A stretch of DNA of 9,873 bases from Nitrospirota bacterium (lineage in GTDB: Bacteria > Nitrospinota > Nitrospinia > Nitrospinales > VA-1), in contig QJWD01000305.1 of the NCBI GenBank assembly GCA_003235465.1, positions 1 to 9,873 on the forward strand, written 5' to 3'. The position numbers and the translations under genes are program-made. Shown one piece after another: positions 1 to 6,569 of this stretch. Each line of letters begins with the position of its first letter. The stretch's first letter is position 1. The notes beneath the pieces were generated by a model. The model was not told where the DNA came from. It was given only the letters and a program-made list of their open reading frames with translations, and did not search any database.

Positions 1-581
1 TGGCCCGCCGCGAGAAACCCCTGCACCCGGTTAGCCGAAGAGTCGAGAATGGCGGCGATGGCGGGTGGAACCCGCACCTGCGAGACCAGCATGGAAAAAT
101 TGCCGAGGCCCTCGCGCGCGGCCTGCCACGCCGCGAAGGCGTTGGCCGGCGCCGTCGTTTCGAAGCCGACGGCGAAGAAAACCACCCGCTTCGTCGGGTT
201 CTCCCGCGCGGTGGCGAGGGCGTCGAGCGGCGAATACACCACCCGCACATCGCCGCCTTCCGCGCGCACGCGGTGAAGGTCGCTCTCGCTGCCGGGCACC
301 CGCATCATATCGCCGAAGGAACAGAAGATGACCTCGTCCATGCCGGCGATGGCGATGGCCTGGTCGATTTTTTCGAGCGGCGTCACGCACACCGGGCAGC
401 CCGGCCCGTGCACCACGCTGAGACCTTCGGGCAGCAGGCGGTCGAGGCCGTACTTAACAATGGCGTGGGTCTGCCCGCCGCACACCTCCATCACCACCCA
501 AGGCCGGGTGAGCCGGCGGGCGATGCTGTCGATCAGGGCGCGGGTGATGCCTTCATCGCGGAATTCGTCAAGGTATTTCAC
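1..581 (-). CDS. hypD: HypD, [NiFe]-hydrogenase maturation protein (C-terminal part outside the window)
   Basis: HypD is an iron-sulfur scaffold that, with HypC, carries the iron atom while its two cyanide ligands and CO are attached before delivery to the large subunit of [NiFe]-hydrogenase in the cytoplasm. Reading leftward from a GTG at 581-579 gives 193 uninterrupted residues that match the N-terminal half of the family, which is usually about 360-380 residues. Visible motifs are CGGQTH at residues 34-39 and [10 protein letters not shown] at 59-68 (C62, C65), which carry the conserved cysteines for iron binding and thiol chemistry, and the later GFETT motif. The C-terminal [4Fe-4S] cysteines lie beyond the left edge. 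The GTG is supported by GGGAGG at 590-585, and its GTGA overlaps the hypC stop codon by four bases, so translation is probably coupled. Family identity is very secure; the gene is cut only by the window. Confidence 0.96.
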   Translation of the reverse strand, partial: MKYLDEFRDEGITRALIDSIARRLTRPWVVMEVCGGQTHAIVKYGLDRLLPEGLSVVHGPGCPVCVTPLEKIDQAIAIAGMDEVIFCSFGDMMRVPGSESDLHRVRAEGGDVRVVYSPLDALATARENPTKRVVFFAVGFETTAPANAFAAWQAAREGLGNFSMLVSQVRVPPAIAAILDSSANRVQGFLAAG

Positions 582-823
582 CGCGCCTCCCGTTTGTGTT
601 GCGCCGCAAGCTCGCTAAACAGCCTGAGCGTTTTTTCCGCTTCGTCGGGAAGAACGCGCGAGATGGCGAAACCGACGTGCACGAGGGCGTAATCGCCCAC
701 TTCGATATCGGGCAGGTATTCCAGGCAGGCTTTTTTGACCACGCCGCCGAAATCCACCCGGCCCATGCGGAACCCGTCCTCGATCTGAATGTCGATCACC
801 TTGCCCGGCACGGAAAGACACAT
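578..823 (-). CDS. hypC: HypC, hydrogenase maturation chaperone
   Basis: HypC is a small chaperone that binds HypD and then the hydrogenase large-subunit precursor, passing on the Fe(CN)2CO group. The protein is 81 residues, close to the usual 75-90. It begins MCLSVPGKV; Cys2 is the functional residue exposed after methionine removal. It goes on with VDFGGV (23-28) and [13 protein letters not shown] (42-54), both typical of the HypC/HupF family. An in-frame ATG ten codons upstream (853) is possible, but it would bury the essential Cys2 internally and lie inside hypF. The ATG at 823 has a G-rich Shine-Dalgarno 8 bases upstream. It starts only 4 bases after the hypF stop codon, and its own stop overlaps the hypD start. 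Identification is secure. Confidence 0.97.
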   Translation of the reverse strand: MCLSVPGKVIDIQIEDGFRMGRVDFGGVVKKACLEYLPDIEVGDYALVHVGFAISRVLPDEAEKTLRLFSELAAQHKREAR

Positions 824-827
824 GGTG

Positions 828-3170
828 CTAGCTCCCCCCGCCCTGGGCGGCATCGGGCGCTTCCTGTTCGGCGGCCATCAGCGCGCACGCCACCGCCGCC
901 TGGCCGAAGGCGAGGCCGCCGTCGTTCACCGGCACCCGCTCGGGCAGGTGCACGGTGAAACCCGCTCCCTCAAGCCCGCCTGCCAGCCGGCTTAAAAGGC
1001 GCATGTTCTGAAACACCCCGCCGGCGAGCGCCACCTGGCCGATGCCGGTCCGCTCGCGAAGGTGCTGGCATACCGCCAGCGTCTGGTCCGCGACGCTGTT
1101 GTGAAAACGCGCGGCGATGGTGGCCGGGGCCACGCCGCGAAGCAGGTCCTCCACCATCGCCCGGATCAGGACGTTCGTGTCCAGGGTCCAGGGCAGGGGG
1201 CCTGGGTCAAGCGGCCACGGGTAACCCTCCCGCACATTTGCATCGGTGAGCTCTTCCAGTTCCACCGCCGCCTGTCCTTCATAGGTGACCGTGTCGCGAA
1301 CGCCGATGAGCGCGGCGGCGGCGTCGAACAGCCGCCCCATGCTCGAGGTGGGCGGGCAGTTGATGTTTTTTTCGATGGCCTCGCAAAGGCCCGATAAGCG
1401 CGCGCCCCTCCGCCTGAGGATGAACTCGATATCGAGGCGCTCCATGCCCCGGCCGTAGGCCCGGTGGAGGCAGGCGGCGGCGTAGCGCCAGGGTTCGCGG
1501 ATGGCCGCCTCGCCGCCGGCGAGCGGCGTGTAGGCGAGATGCGCCGCGCGCGTGAATTCCTTGAGGTCGGCGAGCAGGAACTCGCCGCCCCACACCGCGC
1601 CGTCGGCGCCGTAACCCGTGCCGTCGAACGCCACGCCGATGACGCGGCCGCGAAGGCCCTTTTCCGCCAGCACGCCAGCGATGTGGGCATGGTGGTGCTG
1701 CACGGCGATGGCGCGGACGCCCGTTCTTTCGAGAGCGTACTGGGTGGACAGGTAGTCGGGGTGGAGATCGTGCGCCACCGCCCTGGGCTTTATCCCGAGC
1801 AGGTTTTCGTAATGCGTGATGCCTCTCGCGAAAGCGTCCAGCGCCTCTGGGTGCATGAGGTCGCCGATGTGGTGGCCGAGGTGCGCGGCGCGGCCGCCCA
1901 CCAGGCAAAACGTGTTTTTGAACTGGCCGCCCACGGCGAGAAGCGGCTGGGGCGCGGGCGCGGGCAGCGAGAGCGGCGCCGGGGCGTAACCGCGGGCGCG
2001 GCGCAGGAGGAGGGTTTGCCCCAGAAAGCACCGCGCCACCGAATCGTCGACGCGCATGTGGATCCGCCGGTTGTGGGTGAGAAAAAAGTCCGCAATATCG
2101 CCGAGGCGGGATACCGCCTCGTCGTCGGCGTAGGCGATGGGCTCGTCGCAGAGGTTGCCGCTCGTCATCACAAGCGGGCCGCCCACGGCGCAGAGAAGCA
2201 GGTGGTGAAGGGGGGTCGTCGGCAGCATCATGCCCAGCGTGGAAACCCCCGGCGCCACGCTCGCGGCGGCCGGAGCACCGGGCAGCCTGCGAAGCAGCAC
2301 AATGGGGCCGGCGGCGGAAGCGAGAAGCGCCGCCTCCTGTTCATCCACCACACACCAGGCGCGAACCGCCTCGAGGTTTTCGGCCATCACCGCGAAGGGT
2401 TTTTCATATCGGCATTTCCTTTGCCGAAGCCTGAGCACCGCCTCCTCGTCGCTGGCGAGGCAGGCGAGCTGATAGCCGCCCACGCCCTTGATGGCGACTA
2501 TGCCGCCGTCTTTAAGCCGCGCCGCGGCGAGGGCGATGGGCTCGCCCATGGGAACGCATCCCCGCCTGTCTTGCAGGACCAGTTGGGGCCCGCAGGCCGG
2601 GCAGGCGTTGGCCTCGGCGTGAAAGCGCCGGTCGCCCGGCCCGTCGTATTCTTTTTGGCACGCGGCGCAGGGGGTGAACGCGCGCATGGTTGTGCGCTCG
2701 CGGTCGTAGGGCAGCGCCTCGATGAGGGTGAAGCGCGGGCCGCAGTCGGTGCAATTGGTGAAGGCGTAGCGGTATCGGCGGTTGCCGCGCTCGGCGATGT
2801 CGGCGAGGCAGGCGCTGCAGGCCACCGCGTCGGGCAGGAGGCCGGTTTGCGGTTGGCCTTGCACGCTGTCTCTCAGGTGAAACCCGGGCGCGGGGGCCGG
2901 GCCGGTGAGCGGGGTTCTTTCCACCGCCTCGATGCGGGAAAGCGGCGGCGCCTCGCGCCTGAGCGCCGAGGCGAATTCGTCGAGGACGGCGGCGCTCGCC
3001 CAGGCGAGGATCAGCACGCCCTGGCCGTCGTTTCGCGCCTCCCCCAGGACGCCGAGCCGCGTGGCCAGCCGCCAGGCGGCGGGGCGAAAGCCGACGCCCT
3101 GCACCAGGCCGCGAATGCGGATCGCCTCGCCGGTGACGGGGGCCGGGTGCGGCTTGAGATCCGTCTTCAC
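828..3170 (-). CDS. hypF: HypF, carbamoyltransferase of [NiFe]-hydrogenase maturation
   Basis: HypF uses carbamoyl phosphate and ATP to make carbamoyl-adenylate and transfers the carbamoyl group to the C-terminal cysteine of HypE, the source of the cyanide ligands. The 780-residue protein is near the family norm (about 750) and shows all domains in order. An acylphosphatase domain has RGLVQGVGFRP with catalytic Arg29 and Asn47 (NDGQGV). Two zinc fingers use C118/C121/C140/C143 and C168/C171/C190/C193. A YrdC-like domain carries K252, R254 and K257 (RKCRYEKPFAVM) and the SGN..DEPI motif. A Kae1-like C-terminal domain has the metal-binding HHHAH at 492-496, followed near the end by GGVFQN and NDGGLAFGQ. 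The start is GTG, preceded by AGGGAGG about 7 bases upstream and overlapping the nfnB stop as GTGA. No catalytic residue appears missing, so the enzyme should be active. Confidence 0.97.
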   Translation of the reverse strand: MKTDLKPHPAPVTGEAIRIRGLVQGVGFRPAAWRLATRLGVLGEARNDGQGVLILAWASAAVLDEFASALRREAPPLSRIEAVERTPLTGPAPAPGFHLRDSVQGQPQTGLLPDAVACSACLADIAERGNRRYRYAFTNCTDCGPRFTLIEALPYDRERTTMRAFTPCAACQKEYDGPGDRRFHAEANACPACGPQLVLQDRRGCVPMGEPIALAAARLKDGGIVAIKGVGGYQLACLASDEEAVLRLRQRKCRYEKPFAVMAENLEAVRAWCVVDEQEAALLASAAGPIVLLRRLPGAPAAASVAPGVSTLGMMLPTTPLHHLLLCAVGGPLVMTSGNLCDEPIAYADDEAVSRLGDIADFFLTHNRRIHMRVDDSVARCFLGQTLLLRRARGYAPAPLSLPAPAPQPLLAVGGQFKNTFCLVGGRAAHLGHHIGDLMHPEALDAFARGITHYENLLGIKPRAVAHDLHPDYLSTQYALERTGVRAIAVQHHHAHIAGVLAEKGLRGRVIGVAFDGTGYGADGAVWGGEFLLADLKEFTRAAHLAYTPLAGGEAAIREPWRYAAACLHRAYGRGMERLDIEFILRRRGARLSGLCEAIEKNINCPPTSSMGRLFDAAAALIGVRDTVTYEGQAAVELEELTDANVREGYPWPLDPGPLPWTLDTNVLIRAMVEDLLRGVAPATIAARFHNSVADQTLAVCQHLRERTGIGQVALAGGVFQNMRLLSRLAGGLEGAGFTVHLPERVPVNDGGLAFGQAAVACALMAAEQEAPDAAQGGGS

Positions 3171-4606
3171 GGCCTCGCCTCCCTGGACGCTGGCGAACCC
3201 ATGACATAATTGTGAATGCCGAGGGCGGCGCGCTTTCCCGCGCCCATGGCGGAGATGACGGTGGCCGCGCCGGTGACGATGTCGCCGCCGGCGAACACGC
3301 CCGGTTTCGACGTCATCTGAATGTCCGCATCGGACAGTTCGATGTGGCCCTGGGCGTCGGTCGCAAGATCGCGCGCGTCCTGCGCGATCAATTTGTTGCT
3401 GCCGCTGCCAAGCGCGATGACCACCGCGTCGGCCGCCAGCTCGAACTCGCTATCCGGGACCGGCACCGGCCGCCGCCGGCCGGAAGAATCCGCTTCGCCC
3501 AGGGTCATCTTTTGGCAGCGGACCGCCTTCACCCAGCCGCCCTCACCGAGGATGGCGGTCGGCTGTTCGAGGTAGCGGAACACCACGCCCTCCTCCCGCG
3601 CATGGCGGATCTCTTCCTTGCGCGCGGGCATCTCCTCGCCGGAGCGACGGTAGACGATGGACACCTGCCTCGCCGAGGGCAGGCGAAGCGCCGTGCGCGC
3701 GGCGTCGAGGGCGGTGTTGCCGCCGCCGATGACGGCGATTTTTTCATGCGCGTGCAGCGGCGTGTCGAACTCGGGAAACTCCCAGGCGTGCATCAGGTTG
3801 ACGCGGGTGAGGAACTCGTTGGCGGAGTACACCCCGTTCAGGTTCTCGCCGGGGATGCCGAGAAAGTAGGGCAGGCCCGCGCCGGTGGCGATGAACACCG
3901 CGTCGAAGCCGTCGTCGGCCATGAGTTCGTCGAGGGTCTTGATCTTGCCGATGACGTAGTCGAGTTTCAAGTTGACGCCGCGCTTTTTGAGCCGCTCGAT
4001 CTCCATCTCGATGATGTTCCTCGGCAGGCGGAATTCGGGGATGCCGTAGAACAGCACGCCGCCCGCCTGGTGTAGCGCCTCGAAAATGACCACCTCGTGG
4101 CCAAAGCCGGCGAGATCCCCCGCGGCGGTGAGCCCGGCGGGGCCCGCGCCGATGATGGCGATCTTCCTGCCGGTGGGCGGCGCGGGTTCAAAATCGTCCT
4201 CCGCTCCCGCCTCGCGCTCGTAATCGGCGACGAAACGCTCCAGCTTGCCGATGGCGAGCGGCTCGCCCTTCAGGCCGATCACGCAGTGCTTCTCGCACTG
4301 GTCCTCCTGCGGGCAGACGCGGCCGGTGATGGCGGGCAGCGCGTTGGTCTCGCGAATGGTGCGCGCGGCCTCCAGAAACCGGCCCTCGCCGACCAGGCGG
4401 ATGAACTCCGGGATGCGCACGTGCACCGGGCAGCCGAGCACGCACTTGGGCTTCTTGCATTGCAGGCAGCGCGACGCCTCGAGCATCGCCATCGCCGGCG
4501 TGTAGCCGAGGGACACTTCGGAAAAATTCTTACTCCGTTCCCCGGGCGAAAGCTCCGGCGCATTCTGTCGCGGGATCTTGTTGCCCTTTTTAGGTGGTTC
4601 GCTCAT
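3167..4606 (-). CDS. nfnB: NfnB/NfnL-type large subunit of NADH-dependent ferredoxin:NADP+ oxidoreductase
   Basis: This is a 479-residue flavoprotein of the glutamate synthase small-subunit (GltD/GltA-like) family. Next to an NfnA partner it is best read as the large Nfn subunit, which holds the bifurcating FAD, two [4Fe-4S] clusters and the NADP(H) and ferredoxin sites. Visible are an N-terminal cysteine domain (C47, C50, C55, C59, then C98, C104, C108 in CPQEDQCEKHC), the FAD motif GAGPAGL at 153-159, the dinucleotide motif GGGNTALDAAR from 294, and AGGD ending at D442. From memory of Nfn structures, one proximal cluster uses a Glu ligand; E101 in CPQED is the obvious candidate. I prefer the ATG at 4606 to the in-frame start at 4654 because GGGAGG lies 5 bases upstream and overlap with nfnA falls to 17 bases. 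Alternatives are a glutamate synthase beta subunit or another GltD-like reductase; no large glutamate synthase subunit is nearby, and the neighbour argues against them. Confidence 0.92.
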   Translation of the reverse strand: MSEPPKKGNKIPRQNAPELSPGERSKNFSEVSLGYTPAMAMLEASRCLQCKKPKCVLGCPVHVRIPEFIRLVGEGRFLEAARTIRETNALPAITGRVCPQEDQCEKHCVIGLKGEPLAIGKLERFVADYEREAGAEDDFEPAPPTGRKIAIIGAGPAGLTAAGDLAGFGHEVVIFEALHQAGGVLFYGIPEFRLPRNIIEMEIERLKKRGVNLKLDYVIGKIKTLDELMADDGFDAVFIATGAGLPYFLGIPGENLNGVYSANEFLTRVNLMHAWEFPEFDTPLHAHEKIAVIGGGNTALDAARTALRLPSARQVSIVYRRSGEEMPARKEEIRHAREEGVVFRYLEQPTAILGEGGWVKAVRCQKMTLGEADSSGRRRPVPVPDSEFELAADAVVIALGSGSNKLIAQDARDLATDAQGHIELSDADIQMTSKPGVFAGGDIVTGAATVISAMGAGKRAALGIHNYVMGSPASREARP

Positions 4607-5465
4607 TACCCCCTCCCGGGGTTTCCGCCGCTTCCAGGCGGCAGGCCTCGTCATCCCGAATCCGCTCGCGCGAAGCGCGCTCTTCCATCTTGTAACCGCG
4701 CAGGCGGTTTTTGAGGCCGTCGAAGTCCACCGCGTGGCCGTCGAACTCGGGCCCGTCCACGCAGGCGAATTTCATCTCCCCGCCCACCGTCACCCGGCAG
4801 GCGCCGCACATGCCCGTGCCGTCGATCATGATCGGGTTCAGGCTGACGCGGGTGGGTATATTATGCGCGCGGGTGATATCGCACACCGCCCGCATCATCG
4901 GCACCGGGCCGATGGCGACGACGCGGTCGATGGCGCGCTCCTCGGCGATCACCCGCTTGAGGAGGTCCGTCACCAGGCCGCGTGTTCCCGCCGAGCCGTC
5001 GTTGGTGGCGGTACGCACCTCGCTCGCGGCGGCTTGGAGCTCGTTCTCAAGGAGGAGCAGGTTTTTGCTCCTCGCGCCGACGAGGGCGAGGGTCCTGTTG
5101 CCGACGGCGGTTAGTTTGCGGGCGATGGGCCAGAGCGCGGCGATGCCGAAACCGCCGCCGACGAGGACGACGGTGCCGAAGCGCTCGATCTCGCTCGCAA
5201 GTCCCAGCGGCCCGGCGATATCGAGAATGCCGTCGCCCGCCGCGAGATGGCTCATGTCCATCGACGTCTTGCCCACCGCCTGCACGAACAGGGTGATCTG
5301 GCCCTGGCTGGCGCAGGCGATGGTGAGGGGGATGCGCTCGCCGTGCGCGTTCAGCCGCACGATCACGAACTGGCCGGGGCGCGCCTTCTTGGCTATTTCC
5401 GGCGCGGCGACGACGAAACGAAACACCCCTTCCGTCGGCTCTTCTTTGCTGACGATATTGAACAC
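4590..5465 (-). CDS. nfnA: NfnA/NfnS-type small subunit of NADH-dependent ferredoxin:NADP+ oxidoreductase
   Basis: This is a ferredoxin-NADP reductase-like protein with FAD and NAD(H) sites and a C-terminal [2Fe-2S] domain, the small subunit of the Nfn (also SudB-like) complex. From a GTG at 5465 it has 291 residues, near the usual 280. Motifs are GERIPLTIA at 42-50 (FAD binding), VGKTS at 64-68, GGGFGIA at 103-109 (nucleotide binding), and D215, C220, C223 and C235 in the DGTGMCGAC...C pattern. The Asp plus three Cys pattern matches the unusual [2Fe-2S] ligation known for Nfn small subunits. The open frame extends to an ATG at 5582, but those 39 extra residues do not resemble the family and run into AT-rich promoter-like sequence. 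GTG at 5465 gives the family-like N-terminus MFNIVSKEE, though its Shine-Dalgarno is weak; GTG at 5489 is another option. The product is secure and the start uncertain. It is first in the leftward operon. Confidence 0.92.
   Translation of the reverse strand: MFNIVSKEEPTEGVFRFVVAAPEIAKKARPGQFVIVRLNAHGERIPLTIACASQGQITLFVQAVGKTSMDMSHLAAGDGILDIAGPLGLASEIERFGTVVLVGGGFGIAALWPIARKLTAVGNRTLALVGARSKNLLLLENELQAAASEVRTATNDGSAGTRGLVTDLLKRVIAEERAIDRVVAIGPVPMMRAVCDITRAHNIPTRVSLNPIMIDGTGMCGACRVTVGGEMKFACVDGPEFDGHAVDFDGLKNRLRGYKMEERASRERIRDDEACRLEAAETPGGGNERTT
4609..4617 (-). promoter_or_regulatory. Ribosome binding site that decides the nfnB start
   Basis: On the minus strand, GGGAGGGGG ends 2 bases before the ATG at 4606, with its GGGAGG core 5 bases away. 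It lies within the end of nfnA. It favours 4606 over the in-frame ATG at 4654. Confidence 0.65.
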
Positions 5466-5517
5466 GAGGCCTGTGGCGGTACGTTCCACCCCAGAGGGGA
5501 GTGAGCCGCCGGTTGAC

Positions 5518-5546
5518 TTGACCCGGTTAATAATAAGGAATATTCT
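5518..5546 (+). promoter_or_regulatory. Candidate promoter for the por operon
   Basis: On the plus strand, TTGACC (5518-5523; five of six matches to the -35 consensus) is followed after 17 bases by TATTCT (5541-5546; four of six matches to the -10 consensus). It would start transcription near 5553, leaving a leader of about 108 bases before the gamma-delta start at 5661. A second weaker possibility is TATTAT (5593-5598) with a poor -35 box. The choice between them cannot be settled from sequence. Confidence 0.35.
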
Positions 5547-5548
5547 TT
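5535..5548. promoter_or_regulatory. Near-palindrome, possible operator
   Basis: AAGGAATATTCTTT is an inverted repeat with a perfect 8-bp core, GAATATTC (5538-5545), and one mismatched pair among its 14 bases. It overlaps the candidate plus-strand -10 box and lies a few bases downstream of the predicted minus-strand start point. A protein bound here could therefore influence both operons. I do not recognise it as the site of a particular regulator, and an AT-rich 8-bp palindrome could occur by chance. Confidence 0.3.
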
Positions 5549-5559
5549 CTCTAGCCCCT

Positions 5560-5588
5560 ATCTTAAATATTGGGCGGAACATTCACAA
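5560..5588 (-). promoter_or_regulatory. Candidate promoter for the nfn-hyp operon
   Basis: On the minus strand, TTGTGA (5588-5583) and TAAGAT (5565-5560) are separated by exactly 17 bases. Each matches four of six bases of the bacterial sigma-70 consensus boxes. Transcription would begin near 5553 and give a leader of about 88 bases before the preferred nfnA start. The -35 box falls just upstream of the alternative ATG at 5582, which argues against that start. Matches are modest and no expression data are available. Confidence 0.35.
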
Positions 5589-5650
5589 CCGCTATTATTT
5601 CATTTAAGTTATGCCGGAATCGCGGCGGGATGCGTGGCGCGCGCCGGGCG

Positions 5651-5657
5651 AAGGAGG
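5651..5657 (+). promoter_or_regulatory. Ribosome binding site that decides the gamma-delta start
   Basis: AAGGAGG is a near-perfect Shine-Dalgarno placed 3 bases before the ATG at 5661, slightly close but convincing. It favours this ATG over an in-frame GTG at 5634, which has no comparable site and would add nine residues before the conserved N-terminal glycine-rich motif. Confidence 0.7.
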
Positions 5658-5660
5658 CAC

Positions 5661-6569
5661 ATGCTCAGGGTGAGGTTGCACGGCCGGGGGGGCCAGGGAA
5701 TAAAAACCGCCGCTCAGATCCTGGGCAGTGCGGCGTTCCTCGCCGGCCACCAGGCGCAGGACTTTCCCCTCTACGGGGCCGAGCGCCGGGGTGCGCCCAT
5801 CGTCGCCTTCACCCGCATCGACGACGAGCCCATCCTCGAACGCGGCCCCATCGCCATTCCCGACCTGATCCTCATCGGCGATGAAACCCTGCTTGCCGAT
5901 AAGCAGGCCGCCCCCGCCTGCGGCGCCGACCGGCTCACCACCGTGTTTATCAATACCGAGGAAGAGGCGGCCAAGCTCAAGGAGCAGCTTGGCCTGCCGG
6001 TGTTGCCCATTGCCTTCGGCCTCACGCCGCTTGTGATCAGGCACCTGGGGAATCCCGGAATCCTGAGCGTGGCGCTGGCGGCGGCGGGCGCGCGGCTCTC
6101 GGGGCTTATCACCCTCGAATGCCTGAGCGAAGCCATCGGCATCGAACTCGCCGCCCTCGGGCTGCCCGCCGAGGTGCTCGGTAAAAACCGCGACCTGGCG
6201 GCGGAGGTGTTCGCCGCGCTTTCGCCCGCCGGGTTTCAGCCGCGCGAGGAGACACTGCCCGAACGGAGCCGCCTGAAAGTGCTCGAGCAGGCGGAGGTGG
6301 CTTTGGCGGCGCCCATCATCACCGCCACCGGCAACATGCAGGAGAGGAAAACCGGCAATTGGCGCATCCACCGGCCGGATATCGATTACGGCGAGTGCAA
6401 CCACTGCCTGATCTGCTACGCCCGCTGCCCCGAAGGGGTCATAGCGGCGGGGGCGGAGGGCGAACCGGTGATCGACTACGATCATTGCAAGGGCTGCATG
6501 ATCTGCGCGCAGGAGTGCCCTCGCCACGCCATTCGCACGTTATGGGAGAAAGACCATGAGCAACCCTGA
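5661..6569 (+). CDS. porG: 2-oxoacid:ferredoxin oxidoreductase, fused gamma and delta subunits
   Basis: This 302-residue protein joins two subunits of a four-subunit pyruvate:ferredoxin oxidoreductase (Por) that are usually separate. The N-terminal part, about residues 1-190, is the gamma domain: it opens with a glycine-rich RLHGRGGQGIKTAA segment and has the family segment QDFPLYGAERRGAP. The C-terminal part from about residue 225 is a delta-type ferredoxin: TGNWRIHRP leads into C246, C249, C252 and C256, then C276, C279, C282 and C286, the ligand set for two [4Fe-4S] clusters that pass electrons to external ferredoxin. The ATG at 5661 is chosen because AAGGAGG lies just upstream. The gene is first in the rightward operon and overlaps porA by 14 bases. 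The acid used is not certain from this chain: pyruvate is most likely, but branched-chain or other 2-oxoacids are possible. Confidence 0.93.
   Translation: MLRVRLHGRGGQGIKTAAQILGSAAFLAGHQAQDFPLYGAERRGAPIVAFTRIDDEPILERGPIAIPDLILIGDETLLADKQAAPACGADRLTTVFINTEEEAAKLKEQLGLPVLPIAFGLTPLVIRHLGNPGILSVALAAAGARLSGLITLECLSEAIGIELAALGLPAEVLGKNRDLAAEVFAALSPAGFQPREETLPERSRLKVLEQAEVALAAPIITATGNMQERKTGNWRIHRPDIDYGECNHCLICYARCPEGVIAAGAEGEPVIDYDHCKGCMICAQECPRHAIRTLWEKDHEQP

Larger units (their letters stand above)
5466..5660. promoter_or_regulatory. Divergent intergenic control region
   Basis: This is the only sizeable non-coding stretch in the window. It separates the leftward nfnA-nfnB-hypFCD operon from the rightward por operon. 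Its middle (about 5525-5610) is strikingly AT-rich compared with the GC-rich genes on both sides, as expected where promoters melt. It contains a plausible promoter for each strand, a near-palindrome, tandem TTGAC pentamers and a short CCCC-AGA-GGGG hairpin at 5489-5499. Both operons must be initiated from here unless promoters lie inside genes. If the nfnA start is really the ATG at 5582, the left part would be coding instead. Confidence 0.75.

Noticed and set aside
1464..3209. A 581-codon plus-strand open frame running opposite hypF
   Set aside because: It is antisense to a secure, complete hypF. Its translation is low in complexity, rich in Arg, Gly, Ala and His, and shows no recognisable motif. 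Such long antisense frames are expected opposite GC-rich coding DNA because stop codons are rare there.
3167..4606. Reading this gene as glutamate synthase small subunit (gltD)
   Set aside because: The sequence family fits both names, but there is no large glutamate synthase subunit nearby, while an NfnA partner with the diagnostic Asp plus three Cys cluster motif directly precedes it.
5489..5499. CCCC-AGA-GGGG hairpin considered as a transcription terminator
   Set aside because: The stem is only four base pairs, no run of T follows on either strand, and it lies at the 5' side of both operons rather than after a gene.
5604..6527. A 307-codon minus-strand open frame opposite the gamma-delta gene
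   Set aside because: The plus strand has clear domain motifs and a strong ribosome binding site. The antisense translation has no family features and is a GC-rich shadow.
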